Source: Macrocybe gigantea (lineage: Eukaryota; Basidiomycota; Agaricomycetes; Agaricales; Callistosporiaceae). Taken from it: 55,864 nt of DNA. The stretch covers positions 1-55,864 of the forward strand of contig SJRY01000163.1 of the NCBI GenBank assembly GCA_011319805.1, written 5' to 3'. Below, in pieces: positions 10,976-20,642 of this stretch (position 1 is the first letter of the stretch; each line of letters begins with the position of its first letter). The notes under the pieces are model-generated. The model saw only the letters and a list, made by a program, of their open reading frames with translations. It was not told the origin of the DNA and did no database searches. Both the position numbers and the translations under genes were made by a program.

Positions 10976-13900
10976 TCAGAAGGCAATTTCGTTGGCATGA
11001 TGATCTGCGTACTTATTGACATAGAATGTACCATATTTTGTTAGAGAGTTACCGAAAGTGATGTCGCGGCCAATGAAGTGTTGTCCATATACTGGAATCA
11101 GGTGGGCAGCCCGCACAACAGCATCCAAATGAACGACCCCAACACTGGGGTTCCTTTCGGTCTGCCCGGGGCGCCTTCGCTCGTAGTCCCGTTTGACGAT
11201 CCACATTCCGGTTTCTTCACATGGCCTGTCTTGCACTGTGAACCACTCCACGACGGCGCCAGGGAAGATGTCGTTGTCATACTTGAATGAAATGAAGTGC
11301 CGAACCTGGGCAACATACATACCTGCCATCCCTTTAATGGCGGGGTCGCGTGAGATGAAGATGCAATCCCGACGACCGCTTCCACCCTTCCAGACAGGCG
11401 TGGAACGGATTCGTTCACGGCGCATTCCACCAACACCGGAGGGATCGCTAGGAGCATAGAATTCGGCGACAGCGGAGTGGAATACACGGAATGACCGTGG
11501 GTCGGGATGTGGCAGATGGTTGACCTCCACTTCTTCGACTGGGATCGGGTTCGTGTCATTGCGATGCAGCTGTGTATAGAGCATTTGACGGACAAGCAAT
11601 GGTAGCCGTGGAATGTCCAGGGCCTGAGCGAGCGCCTCCAATCAATTGGGATACCCGGTGGCTAGTGTATGATGTTTGGCAGTGAGCACTCATCAGTTGA
11701 TGATAATGCATTCAGAACTCACCTGGCGTCCATGCCAGGTTCACCTCCGATGAGATGCGACGTGAGCTGGAAGCTTCCCCCTCGTCTCGCTCTCCTTCAC
11801 TGTCATCGCCATCATCGATCGCCATCGCCATCCCAGCTGGCCCCACCAAAAGCCCGCAGGCATCGAAATGTGTCTGCGCAGCAGCCAATTTATCTAGTCG
11901 TTGATTGATTAGTAGCATTTGGCCCAGCTCCTGGTATCGATTTGTCCGTCTGTAAGGTTCTTTGACAGCCTTGATGTGCTTGGATTCAGTGATAGATGAA
12001 CATAATCCATTCGGTGAGCCAAAAAGCTGGATCACCCGTTTGAAATGAACCATGGCATGTTGACGTGGCAGGCTGAGGCCTTGCGGCCACACACCGACGT
12101 CCTCGAAAACGACCCGATCATGGTGAAAACACGCCAACGCTTGGTCGAGCTCTTCAAGGGTCGTTTCGGTATGGGATGACCGCCGCACCAAGTAGCAGAA
12201 GTCAAGGAACGCGCATAAGGCCTTCACCATTTGTGAAGGGATGTGGCCGATGAGAGCAGGGAGATACACCTGTCAATTCATCAGACCATAGCATGGCATG
12301 AGGACCGGATGTGGGTACTGTACCTTCATCAACGCCTTCGAATCATCTCCTGTCCATTGCTTAAACCCTTGGCCTTCTGGAAATCGCCATAGGCCTGCAA
12401 AAGGAGGCACCGCAGCGATGCTGGTAAGGCAACATGGTGAGTAGTTGGTAATGGCGGTCGATGTAAGGACATACCGCCGATCAATGTCTGCCATTATTTC
12501 CGCCGCTGCCCTCTTCCCGTGTTCTAGCTTGAGGTATTCTTCGATCCATGTCACGAGATGGTCCTTGAAGGTCCCTTTGATGATTTGATGTAGAATATCG
12601 GATGTCAATAACTCGTAAATGTCAGCGCGAGGAAATGCGGTGGTGAACGGCTGTTGGAACTGTGTCAGTGTCATTTCCACCAATCCACATTGGGCGCACC
12701 TTTACGTCCCCTGCTATCCCATAATCCGTCCATTGCGTATGCAAACTGCATGTCTCTGACAATAAAGCGGTGTGTTCTGGTGACCGTTTCGATCCTGTCC
12801 CATCAAGGTTTTCGGGAACTGCAGTACACCTGGCTCCATACATCAGCAAAGTAATTTTGATGGTTTGGAAGACATACCGAGGGCACCAATTCTGTGCAAT
12901 ACATGTGAGGATGCACTGCTCAGGATAATCCGCAATGTAGGGGCCGAGACCATATATGATGCGTCGCCAGTGTCCATCCGGGCATTTCGTGATGTGGGGT
13001 TTGGTCATAAAAGGTCGCAGAGACTCAAGAATGGTGCAAAGTGAGGTGTGAAATAGTTGGCGGCGGAATTTTCGGAAGTGTGCATCATTCGCATACTGAC
13101 GATCAGCTGGGAACATATGGATTAGGACTAGGAACATCGTCATTGTAAGTGGTTACTTACTCTTTGGAATTGCCAAAAAGGCCAACAGGGACACAGCGTT
13201 TCGGTGGGCTCTTCGGATGCTGTTGTGCACCACTCCATTGGCAATGTAGAGCGGATAGTACTCATTCTGGCCTGTGGCAACTGATACGGTGGTTTTATCG
13301 CTACCCAGTATGACTGGCACAAACATGGAACCGTGGGTTGCCTCATCCTGTGCCAGCTGATCCTGCAGGTGGGAGAACTCAGTAATGTGGCCACAGTTGC
13401 CGTCAAGCTGGCTGCGTACCGCCTGATCCCACGCCCAGTTTCCAGACATCACATCGCTCCAGACCCGCTGTCCATTGGCATTGTATTCTCGAAAAGGGGT
13501 GGTGTGAAATTGATCCTTGAAGTCGGGATTGGCCAGTTGATTCTCCATAACCACCAATGGGTTGCGGTACCAGACGTCGTACTCAGCTGTCATCCAGGGG
13601 GGAACATCCCCTTCGGGAAGGGGACCGGAGTACTTGACCGCAAAGGATTGCCATGGTGCATCGCCATGAGGTATGGCATCGACCGTCTGGTACAGGTCCT
13701 TGTGATCAGCAAAGGGCGGATCGCCAGACTGGGCTGCCCAGAGATCCATGAGTTCATCAATTTGCACTCCGGGCATCTTGTTCCACTTGAAGATGAAGTT
13801 GGCAAGGTCAAAATGGGACCGGTCCTCGAACGGATGAAATGGCATCTGTGCTTCAGGTACATGGACGGTTGGCAGCGAATCGGGTGGTAAATCATAGCCA

Positions 13901-14074
13901 TCTTTGTCACATGGTGTCCCTGCACTCAATGAATAAGAATAAACCATGTCTATGGGGTGTACATGAGCACCTACCATCAAGTATTGTGTGTCGAACTATC
14001 TGTGGCTCTCGAACATCAAGCCCTGGGACAAAGTCCATATCAGGCTGTTCAGGGCAGCCAAGGTCCCAACCCTC
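10976..14074 (-). CDS. Plavaka family transposase, N-terminus missing
   Basis: Exons on the minus strand, separated by 47-60 nt GT-AG introns, give the family's conserved order. PFHPFEDRSHFDLANFIFKW comes first, then SGNWAWDQA, then ILGSDKTTVSVATGQNEYYP (with a probable catalytic Asp), then RRAHRNAVSLLAFLAIPK. Next are IYGLGPYIADYPEQ, a WCPRC zinc-type motif, ADIYELLTSDILHQIIKGTF, GFKQWTGDDSKALMK, GLCSSITESKHIKAVKEPY, and a C-terminal domain (RVFHSAVAEFYAPSDPSG, VVEWFTVQDRPCEETGMW). The stop is at 10976. The most upstream exon (VPGLDVREPQIVRHTILDG) runs straight into the LTR at 14075, so the start codon and N-terminus are cut off. One in-frame TGA (11642-11644) sits at the start of the last exon. 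The copy is therefore inactive, though most of the catalytic core reads through. Confidence 0.85.
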
Positions 14075-14393
14075 TGTTAGGCTAGACAAATCTCAGAAGG
14101 ACTCGGGCAGACTAAGTGCGAGAGTGGTCTTGAGATGATGGCAAAAGGAATATTAAGCCTAGCGTTACTGGTACATCTGGGAGTCCTTATATACACTACA
14201 GTACTCGAGCACGGACCATGGGCTGCGCAATGCTGTGGACTGCGGATGAGTAAGACTGGAAGGAGATGACTCAGGATGACTAGGGAGTGAGATGACTCGA
14301 TGGCTGCGCGCTGCGCAGCATCATGGGGGAGATAAGGGATGTGGGAAAGATAAGATAAGAAAATGAATAGTCCTTTGGGCGGCGTCTGTAACA
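14075..14393 (-). repeat. 3' LTR of the nested chromovirus
   Basis: 319 bp, begins TGTTAG and ends GTAACA on the + strand. It is almost identical to 20274-20593. Confidence 0.92.
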
Positions 14394-14406
14394 TCACCCT
14401 CTCTTT
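14394..14406 (-). promoter_or_regulatory. Polypurine tract
   Basis: On the minus strand AAAGAGAGGGTGA lies directly against the 3' LTR start. This is the expected primer for plus-strand DNA synthesis. Confidence 0.75.
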
Positions 14407-14430
14407 AGATTCGCGTCCTCGCGAAAAACC

Positions 14431-14829
14431 TTAGTCCAGCTGTCCCCACCCAGTATTGGTCTCCCAGGCGGTCGCGGCACGCGGGGCCCATGTATGAATG
14501 AGCTCTTCATTATAGGCGCGAATGTGGTGGAGTGTGGTGGCGAGGAGTTTAAGCCGCCGGTTTTCTGTGCGAAGCATTTCCATTGCTTCGCGAAGCGCGA
14601 TACGTTCAGCTGCAGTGGGGCCGGTCCCATCAGGGGTTCTCCCGGTCCAGAGGTGCGTGCGGACGGTCATAACATAGCGCATATATGCACCGAGTGTGAT
14701 GGCGAGGGGGTCCATGTAGTCGCTAGCATTGAGAATCCTTGCCAGATTCTCGAGGTCGCTTGGGCGGTTGGGGGTAGGTGCGCGGCTGCCCTCGCTGCTG
14801 TCGATGCTGATGGGGGCGTTGGTGGTCAT
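14431..14829 (-). CDS. Extra small ORF after pol (leucine-zipper protein) in the nested chromovirus
   Basis: A 132-codon frame with a real ATG that overlaps the pol stop as ATGA (14829-14826), an arrangement suited to stop-start reinitiation. It ends 37 bases before the 3' LTR, in the position an env gene would occupy, but has no signal peptide or membrane helix. Residues 77-100 form a heptad pattern with Leu at 79, 86, 93 and 100 and Asn at 90, like a short leucine zipper. The N-terminal 25 residues are Ser/Pro-rich and acidic. A TGPTAAE heptapeptide at 69-75 also occurs near the start of the gag frame. Function unknown; an accessory dimerisation factor or a second structural protein is possible. 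Chance persistence of a frame is unlikely given the exact ATGA coupling, but conservation must be tested. Confidence 0.6.
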   Translation of the reverse strand: MTTNAPISIDSSEGSRAPTPNRPSDLENLARILNASDYMDPLAITLGAYMRYVMTVRTHLWTGRTPDGTGPTAAERIALREAMEMLRTENRRLKLLATTLHHIRAYNEELIHTWAPRAATAWETNTGWGQLD

Positions 14830-17800
14830 GAAGTGCGATTTTTGGTCTTCTTCCCTCTTGTCGTGATCCTTTTATCCTGGTTCGCAGTCTTCTTTAGGAA
14901 GTGGTCTAGAGCTTGCTGCGCATTCCCCAGCTCCTTCTCTTTGATCCATGTGTTCTCTTCGTGTCCGTATCCTTTCCATTTGACCAGGAATAGTGTCCCC
15001 TTCCCTTGTTTCTTCCTTTTTAGGATCTCTTCTATCTCGTACTCTTCTTCATCATTTATGATTTCAGGGGGTGGTGGTGATGGTCGCTCTTGTATCTTGA
15101 AACGGGGTCCTTTGTAAGGCGTGAGCAGTGTTTCATTGAACACGGGGTGTATCAGCTGCCATGATGCTGGGAGTTCCAGGCGATATGCCGAGGCTCCTTT
15201 CTTTTCAACCACCTTGAACGGTCCGTATCGGAGTGCCGATAACTTCTTTGATGGTCGATTGACTGTGATATTGGTGGCTTCTAGCCATACTCTATCTCCT
15301 TTCTTGTATTCCCGGGCAGGTTTTCGTCTCGCGTCGTAATTGTCTTTGGCTCGTGTTTGTGCATATTGCAGCGCGGCATTTGCTTCCTTTCGTATTTGGC
15401 TCATTCTTTTGACGAAGTCTTTTGCTGCGGGGTTATTCCCTTCTGTCGTCTGCGGCTCTCCCTTCCAGGGGTGCATTCCATAGTTGAGGTAGAATGGTGT
15501 CTCCTTTGTTCCCTGGTGTGCTTTGTCATTGTATTGGTACTCTGCAATTGCTATCCATTCTGCCCAATCGTCCTGTAGGTTGTTTGTGAAGCTTCTGAGG
15601 AAGGCTTCCGTTTCTTGGTGGGATCGCTCCGCCTGTCCATCTGTCTGTGGGTGATAGGCCGTTGATAGGTTTTGCTTTGTTCCGAGTAATTTTAGAAGTG
15701 CTGTCATGAATCGTGCTGCGAACTGGGGTCCTCGATCACTGATGATCTTTCGTGGAATTCCATGAAGCCGCCACACGTTGTCTCGGTATAGTCGTGCGAG
15801 ACCCTCTGCTGTGAGTTCGGTCTTTGTGGGAACTAGGTGGATCATCTTGGTCAGGCGGTCTGTGACTGCGGCGATGGCGTTAAAGCCGTTCGAGCTGGGT
15901 AGCGGTCCTATGAGATCTACTCCGATATCTTCCCATGGTTGTTGTGGGACTTCGTGCGGGTGCAGGGGTGCGTGTTTCTTTTGTCGGATGATTTTGTTTC
16001 GCTGACATGTTTCGCATCCATTGACATACTTCTTGATGTCTGTCAGCATTGATGGCCACCAATAGGTGCGGCTTATGAGCTCGTGCATGCGGTATTGCCC
16101 TGGGTGTCCTCCGATGGGTGTGTCGTGGTGTTCAAACATGATGTTTTCCTTCAGTTTGTTGTCTGGAGGAACATAGATTTTCCCTCCTACATATACGATG
16201 TGGTCGTCTTCTGTGAACCAGTGTGGTTTTTCCTTCAGTCCTGTTGTTACGATCGTTTCCCTTCGTGCGCATTGTCGAATTTGTTCTATCCTTGAGGATT
16301 CGATCATCGTGATTCCTCTTGTTTGTATTGTTTCGTTATTTTCTGCTTCTTCTTTCTGTGGGTGTTCGTCCTCGAACATCATAAATTCGAAGTCTCGTTC
16401 ATTATTCTCTTCCAGATGTCGAATGAATGCTGCTTCTTTGATCATTTGTATGTCGTCCTTCTCTGCTAGGTTTTCTTCATATCCTGCCATTCGTGACAGG
16501 ACATCCGCTTTTCCATTCGCCTTTCCTGGTACGTGTCGTAGTTCGTAGTCGTATTCCTGTAATTTCAGGTACCAGCCAATCTGTCTCGAATTGAGTCGCT
16601 GCGGCTTCCGGAAGTATGATAGGTTCTTGTGATCCGTCAATATTTCGAACTTCTCTCGAGCTTCGAGGAGGTATTGTCTCCATGTCTTTAGTGCGACCAT
16701 TATCGCAAGAAGTTCCTTGTCGTAGATTTCGTAGTTTTGCTCTGCTGGGGTCATGCATCTCGAAATGAATGCAATCGGATGCCATAGTCCTTTCTGCTGT
16801 TGTGATAGTACCGCTCCAATGGCATATCCTGAGGCGTCCGTTTCGACTCGGAATTTTCCTTCTGTCTGTGGTAGTGCTAGAATGGGTGCTGAGGTTATAT
16901 GTTGGATCAGTTCTTTGAAAGCGCCTTGTTGCTTGTCTGTCCACTGGAATGTTTTGTTTCCAGTCAACTCCGTCAGGGGTTTAGCGACCTTTGCATATCC
17001 CTTGATGAATCGTCGGTAAAAGTTCGTGAATCCCAAGAACTTTTGTAGTTCTTTCTTCGTCTTTGGGGTTGGCCAGGATTGTACGGCTGTGATCTTTTCT
17101 GGTTCCATTTCTACCTTCCCTTCTCCTACGATGTATCCTAGTACTGGGACTTTCGATGATTCCCAGACGCATTTCGGTCCTTTGATGAATAGGTCGTTCT
17201 TGTTCAGTATTTCCATGACTTCTATGGTGTTCTTTTGGAGTTCCTCTCGTGTTCGTCCGATGATTATAATGTCATCCATATAGATTATGCACACTCTTCT
17301 TCGTATTTGGTCTTGGAAGAGGCTCGCCATCATTCGGCTAAAAGTGCCTGGTGCGTTGCACTGCCCAAAATACATGACTGTCGGTTCGAAGAGTCCTCTT
17401 GCTGTTAGGAAGGCTGCCTTCCATTCGTCCCCTTTCCGGATGCGCACGTTATTGTACCCCCAGATAATATCGATCTTGCTAAAGTACTTTGCTCCTTGTA
17501 GTACGTCGAGGAGCTCGCTGATGCGTGGTAGTGGAAACTTGTCCTTGACCGTATATTTGTTTATTTCCCGGTAGTCTTGGATGAGTCGCTTGCTTCCATC
17601 CTTCTTATTGCGAAAGAAGCAGGGTGCTGCGTAAGGTGATTTCGATGGGCGTATTTTTCCTGTTCGTAATCCTTCTTCGACGAAGGCATCTAGTTCCTCT
17701 AGCTCTTTCTGTGTCATCGGGTAGACCTTGCTCGGTATCGTTTTGGGTGCATCCTTCGTTAAGTTTATTTCATGGTCCCATTCTTTGTGGTCTGGTAAGC

Positions 17801-18482
17801 GATCAAAGTTCTTCTCCTTGAAGAGGTGTTTGAATCTGATCAGATATGGGGGTATCTGGGTTCCTGTCTTGTCGCTGGCTGTGGTTTTCGCTGGTTCAGC
17901 CACCTTCTGTATCTTGATCGTCTGGTGGTTTATTTTGCACGTTTTGGGGCATCTATCGAAGACAATCTCTCCTGTCCTCCATTTGATTGTTGGGTTGTGG
18001 TAGACAAGCCAGTCATGTCCTAGTAGCATGTCGGTTTTTCCGATATCGAGTACGATGGCTTCCATATGCTCCTTGTGTCCTTTAATGTCGATGTGGACCT
18101 CCGCTACTCGGTCTGCTGTTTTCTGACGATTGGGTGATCCGTCTGCATTTATGATGGGAATCTTCTTGATTCGTCGTGTCTTCAGTCCTGTTTTTGCTAC
18201 TATCGCGGTGTTGATGCAGGTCCTATCCGCTCCGCTATCGACTTCTGGTGTTATCGTTGCGATTCCTTTTCGTGTTCGTATCCTCGCTGGTACTGCGAGC
18301 TCTTTCCTCTTTGGTGGTTTGTCCCCTTGGATGGTTTTTCTTGGTGCTTCAGATCGCTTGGCAGGAATGGTGTATTTCAGAGTATGGGATGATCTACATC
18401 CGGTATCGAAGCGAGTCTGTTTCAGTTGTATGGGTCGCGATTTAGCACCTCCTAGTCGGACCCTTCGGCAAAACCCTCTTTG
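14826..18482 (-). CDS. Pol polyprotein of the nested chromovirus
   Basis: The frame opens at 18482, just after a TGA, and overlaps the gag end by 31 nt. An aspartic protease motif (DSGAD near 18240) comes first. Reverse transcriptase follows (DGSKRLIQDYREINKYT, catalytic YMDDIIII near 17283-17260), then RNase H (VETDASGYAIGAVLSQQ). The integrase has a zinc-binding CETC block, core motifs VDLIGPLP, SDRGPQFAARF and YHPQTDGQAERSHQE. At the end is a chromodomain (YEIEEILKRKKQGKGTLFLV, KWKGYGHEENTWIKE). No internal stop was seen over more than 1000 codons, so the enzyme set appears intact. The chromodomain is expected to steer insertion to marked chromatin. The first ATG in frame (18065) lies after the protease active site, so expression must rely on frameshifting. 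Confidence 0.92.
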   Translation of the reverse strand, partial: QRGFCRRVRLGGAKSRPIQLKQTRFDTGCRSSHTLKYTIPAKRSEAPRKTIQGDKPPKRKELAVPARIRTRKGIATITPEVDSGADRTCINTAIVAKTGLKTRRIKKIPIINADGSPNRQKTADRVAEVHIDIKGHKEHMEAIVLDIGKTDMLLGHDWLVYHNPTIKWRTGEIVFDRCPKTCKINHQTIKIQKVAEPAKTTASDKTGTQIPPYLIRFKHLFKEKNFDRLPDHKEWDHEINLTKDAPKTIPSKVYPMTQKELEELDAFVEEGLRTGKIRPSKSPYAAPCFFRNKKDGSKRLIQDYREINKYTVKDKFPLPRISELLDVLQGAKYFSKIDIIWGYNNVRIRKGDEWKAAFLTARGLFEPTVMYFGQCNAPGTFSRMMASLFQDQIRRRVCIIYMDDIIIIGRTREELQKNTIEVMEILNKNDLFIKGPKCVWESSKVPVLGYIVGEGKVEMEPEKITAVQSWPTPKTKKELQKFLGFTNFYRRFIKGYAKVAKPLTELTGNKTFQWTDKQQGAFKELIQHITSAPILALPQTEGKFRVETDASGYAIGAVLSQQQKGLWHPIAFISRCMTPAEQNYEIYDKELLAIMVALKTWRQYLLEAREKFEILTDHKNLSYFRKPQRLNSRQIGWYLKLQEYDYELRHVPGKANGKADVLSRMAGYEENLAEKDDIQMIKEAAFIRHLEENNERDFEFMMFEDEHPQKEEAENNETIQTRGITMIESSRIEQIRQCARRETIVTTGLKEKPHWFTEDDHIVYVGGKIYVPPDNKLKENIMFEHHDTPIGGHPGQYRMHELISRTYWWPSMLTDIKKYVNGCETCQRNKIIRQKKHAPLHPHEVPQQPWEDIGVDLIGPLPSSNGFNAIAAVTDRLTKMIHLVPTKTELTAEGLARLYRDNVWRLHGIPRKIISDRGPQFAARFMTALLKLLGTKQNLSTAYHPQTDGQAERSHQETEAFLRSFTNNLQDDWAEWIAIAEYQYNDKAHQGTKETPFYLNYGMHPWKGEPQTTEGNNPAAKDFVKRMSQIRKEANAALQYAQTRAKDNYDARRKPAREYKKGDRVWLEATNITVNRPSKKLSALRYGPFKVVEKKGASAYRLELPASWQLIHPVFNETLLTPYKGPRFKIQERPSPPPPEIINDEEEYEIEEILKRKKQGKGTLFLVKWKGYGHEENTWIKEKELGNAQQALDHFLKKTANQDKRITTRGKKTKNRTS

Positions 18483-19580
18483 TCAGAGCTTTCTTCATCC
18501 TTGTCTTCTTCGTCCTCTCCTTCTTCTTCTTTCACTTCTCTGACCCGGGATTTTCCTTTCTTCTTCTTCTTGCAGTTTCGTGCATAGTGTCCCTTTAAGC
18601 CACAGTTGAAACATGTGACATTTGCTGCTCCTTTTCGTGGTTCCGGGCAGTTTCGTGAGATGTGTCCTGGTTTATTGCAGTTGAAGCAGTTGTTGCTTCG
18701 TACTTTGTCGACTTCCATGGCCTGTCCTGCTCCTCGGCTTGGATTTCCGGCCTTGCGCTGATTGCTTGTGAATTCTCCTCTCATCACATTTCTGTGTTCA
18801 TCGATGTTTCGTCCAATTGCTCGAACTGTCTTGATATATTCATCTCCATCTGTTGGAAGTGTGGAGATTGAGTGTACGGCTTCTGCTGTCCTTCGGTTTA
18901 AGCTCTTCTCGAGTAGGAAACGAGGGGCTGTTCCTGTCATTCCTGCTTTCCCTGCGAGGTCTACGAATTCATCCAGAAATTCGTCGATGGGTCGGTTTCC
19001 CTGTCTGATGTTGAATAGTTTGCTTCCTGCTTGTGATGGCGACATGACGTTGCTGAATCGTGTCTCTATCTCGGTTATGAAGTCGGCCCATGTGCTTTGG
19101 TTTGTAGTGGTGTCGATCTTCTTTGATGCCCAATGGGCTCCGGGTCCGTCGGTCATTCTAGACAGGACCGCTCCAATCTTCTGTGTATCCGTGAGGTCTC
19201 CATGTGCGGTTATGTAGAGTTTCATCTTTCTCCACCAAATATCGAAGGATGTTCGATCTCCTGTAAAGGATTTCGGGTCGGCGATGATTCCCTTGTATTC
19301 TGTCGTCATCCTTTGGGGGTTTTCTTCGTCGTTCTCTTGGTCTTGGTCTTCCTGTTCCTGGATCTGTTGTTCTTGGGTCTGCTGTGCTTGTACTTGGGCT
19401 TGCTGTTCTTGGAGCTGTTTCTGTCTTCGCTCCTCTCTCTGTTCTTTCCAGTAGTCTAGGTCGACTCCTGCGATTCTACAAGCTTGTTCAAAATCGGCCC
19501 ACTCTGCGGCGGTTGGTCCGGTTGTCTTTGGTAGTCCTTTTCGCTCCTCCACCGATAGTATTCGTCCCAGTCGCTGTTGC
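18452..19580 (-). CDS. Gag (capsid and nucleocapsid) of the nested chromovirus
   Basis: The frame ends at the TAG at 18452. It contains a Gln/Glu-rich N-terminal coiled stretch, a capsid-like region (TSFDIWWRKMKLYITAH, WADFITEIETRFSNV, RPIDEFLDEFVDLAGKAG) and two CCHC zinc knuckles (CFNCNKPGHISRNC and CFNCGLKGHYARNC) followed by a basic then acidic tail. No ATG exists near its 5' end: the frame is open upstream through 19680 and the codon at 19552 is GTG. Synthesis probably depends on the upstream ORF plus a +1 shift, or on an internal start. Confidence 0.85.
18470..18476 (-). promoter_or_regulatory. Programmed -1 frameshift slippery heptamer
   Basis: On the minus strand the gag codons read G GGT TTT, a perfect X XXY YYZ heptamer (GGGTTTT). 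It sits inside the only window (18482-18452) where gag and the -1 pol frame are both open, six codons before the gag stop. Slippage here joins gag to pol. Confidence 0.75.
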
Positions 19581-20264
19581 TTACTTTCGCCACGGTGGTG
19601 CGATTCTCTCCTTATGCAGTGCTTCGGCGGATTGGTCTCTGAAGGGATTCGGTGGTTTCGTTCCTGTGTGTCCTTGACTCTGGTGTCGTTCTCGTTGGTT
19701 CTGTCGTACGCTCTGTGCGTCGTGCCCTCTCTGTATCAGTATGTCTTCCTCCTGTGTTCGGCGATTATAGTTCTCGATCTGTTGTCGCCTAAAATCTCGG
19801 GCTTGTGTTCGTTCTTCTCTCGTTTTCTTGCGGATGGGTTCGTCCTCTTCTTCGGCAAGAAGATTCTGGTCTGACCACAGCTCTTCTGGGCTTATCCCGT
19901 ATTCTCCCTCTAGGAAGAGTTCTGCAATGAGTTGTGCTGCTCCTTCGCTGAGGATTTCAGCGGGCTCGTCTGTGGTGGTGAAGGCAAACTCTCTCAGAAA
20001 TGCCTGTTCTTCGTCGTCGCTACTTGGTGTAGGTGTGCGCTCTCTCTTTCGTTTGTTTGGATTGCTAGTGTCTCTGCGGATGGCGTGGACTGTCTCTGCG
20101 AATGGCGTGGACTGCAATGTCTGGTCTACTTCTCTGAGCCAAGTGCTCTCGTCGCTCGTGCTAGTGCTCGCTGGGTCGGCGACCGCTTGTCGTCGAATGT
20201 TGATCAAGTCTTTGATAAAGCGTGACGTGGTGTGTGTGTGAGTCTGAGCGAGTCTCGACGAGGC
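19581..20264 (-). CDS. Upstream Gag ORF without an ATG
   Basis: A frame of about 225 codons between the 5' LTR and gag, stopping at the TAA at 19581. It is acidic and Ser/Glu-rich, with EEQAFLREFAFTTTDEPAE, a helical AAQLIAELFLEGEYG segment and a long basic-acidic helix (RRQQIENYNRRTQEED). No Met codon occurs anywhere in the frame after the TAA at 20265. It is probably the N-terminal part of Gag joined to the next frame by a +1 shift or by an indel. Alternatively a non-AUG start is used. Confidence 0.5.
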   Translation of the reverse strand, partial: ASSRLAQTHTHTTSRFIKDLINIRRQAVADPASTSTSDESTWLREVDQTLQSTPFAETVHAIRRDTSNPNKRKRERTPTPSSDDEEQAFLREFAFTTTDEPAEILSEGAAQLIAELFLEGEYGISPEELWSDQNLLAEEEDEPIRKKTREERTQARDFRRQQIENYNRRTQEEDILIQRGHDAQSVRQNQRERHQSQGHTGTKPPNPFRDQSAEALHKERIAPPWRK

Positions 20265-20273
20265 TTAATATCT

Positions 20274-20593
20274 TGTTAGGCTAGACGAATCTCAGAAGGA
20301 CTCGGGCAGACTAAGTGCGAGAGTGGTCTTGAGATGATGGCAAAAGGAATATTAAGCCTAGCGTTACTGGTACATCTGGGAGTCCTTATATACACTACAG
20401 TACTCGAGCACGGACCATGGGCTGCGCAATGCTGTGGACTGCGGATGAGTAAGACTGGAAGGAGATGACTCAGGATGACTAGGGAAGTGAGATGACTCGA
20501 TGGCTGCGCGCTGCGCAGCATGATGGGGGAGATAAGGGATGTGGGAAAGATGAGATAAGAAAATGAATAGTCCTTTGGGCGGCGTCTGTAACA
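20274..20593 (-). repeat. 5' LTR of the nested chromovirus
   Basis: 320 bp copy of the LTR at 14075-14393, with TG...CA ends. It differs by a G/A at a CpG, one C/G, one A/G and a one-base indel. Confidence 0.92.
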
Positions 20594-20642
20594 CATTTCA
20601 TATATTAGGAGATTGCACATGTCATTGTCAATGCACCGACAG

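Larger units (their letters stand above)
14075..20593 (-). mobile_element. Ty3/gypsy chromovirus (young LTR retrotransposon) nested in the Plavaka element
   Basis: A 6519-base element in minus orientation, with 319/320 bp LTRs starting TG and ending CA. Order from the 5' LTR: gag region, gag with two CCHC knuckles, pol by -1 frameshift (protease, RT, RNase H, integrase, chromodomain), a small extra ORF, a polypurine tract and the 3' LTR. The two LTRs differ at only about three bases plus one indel, implying recent insertion. No 5-bp target duplication is seen (ccctc on one side, cattt on the other). Both neighbouring Plavaka genes are truncated at its edges, so a deletion or LTR-LTR recombination probably followed insertion. 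Confidence 0.9.
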
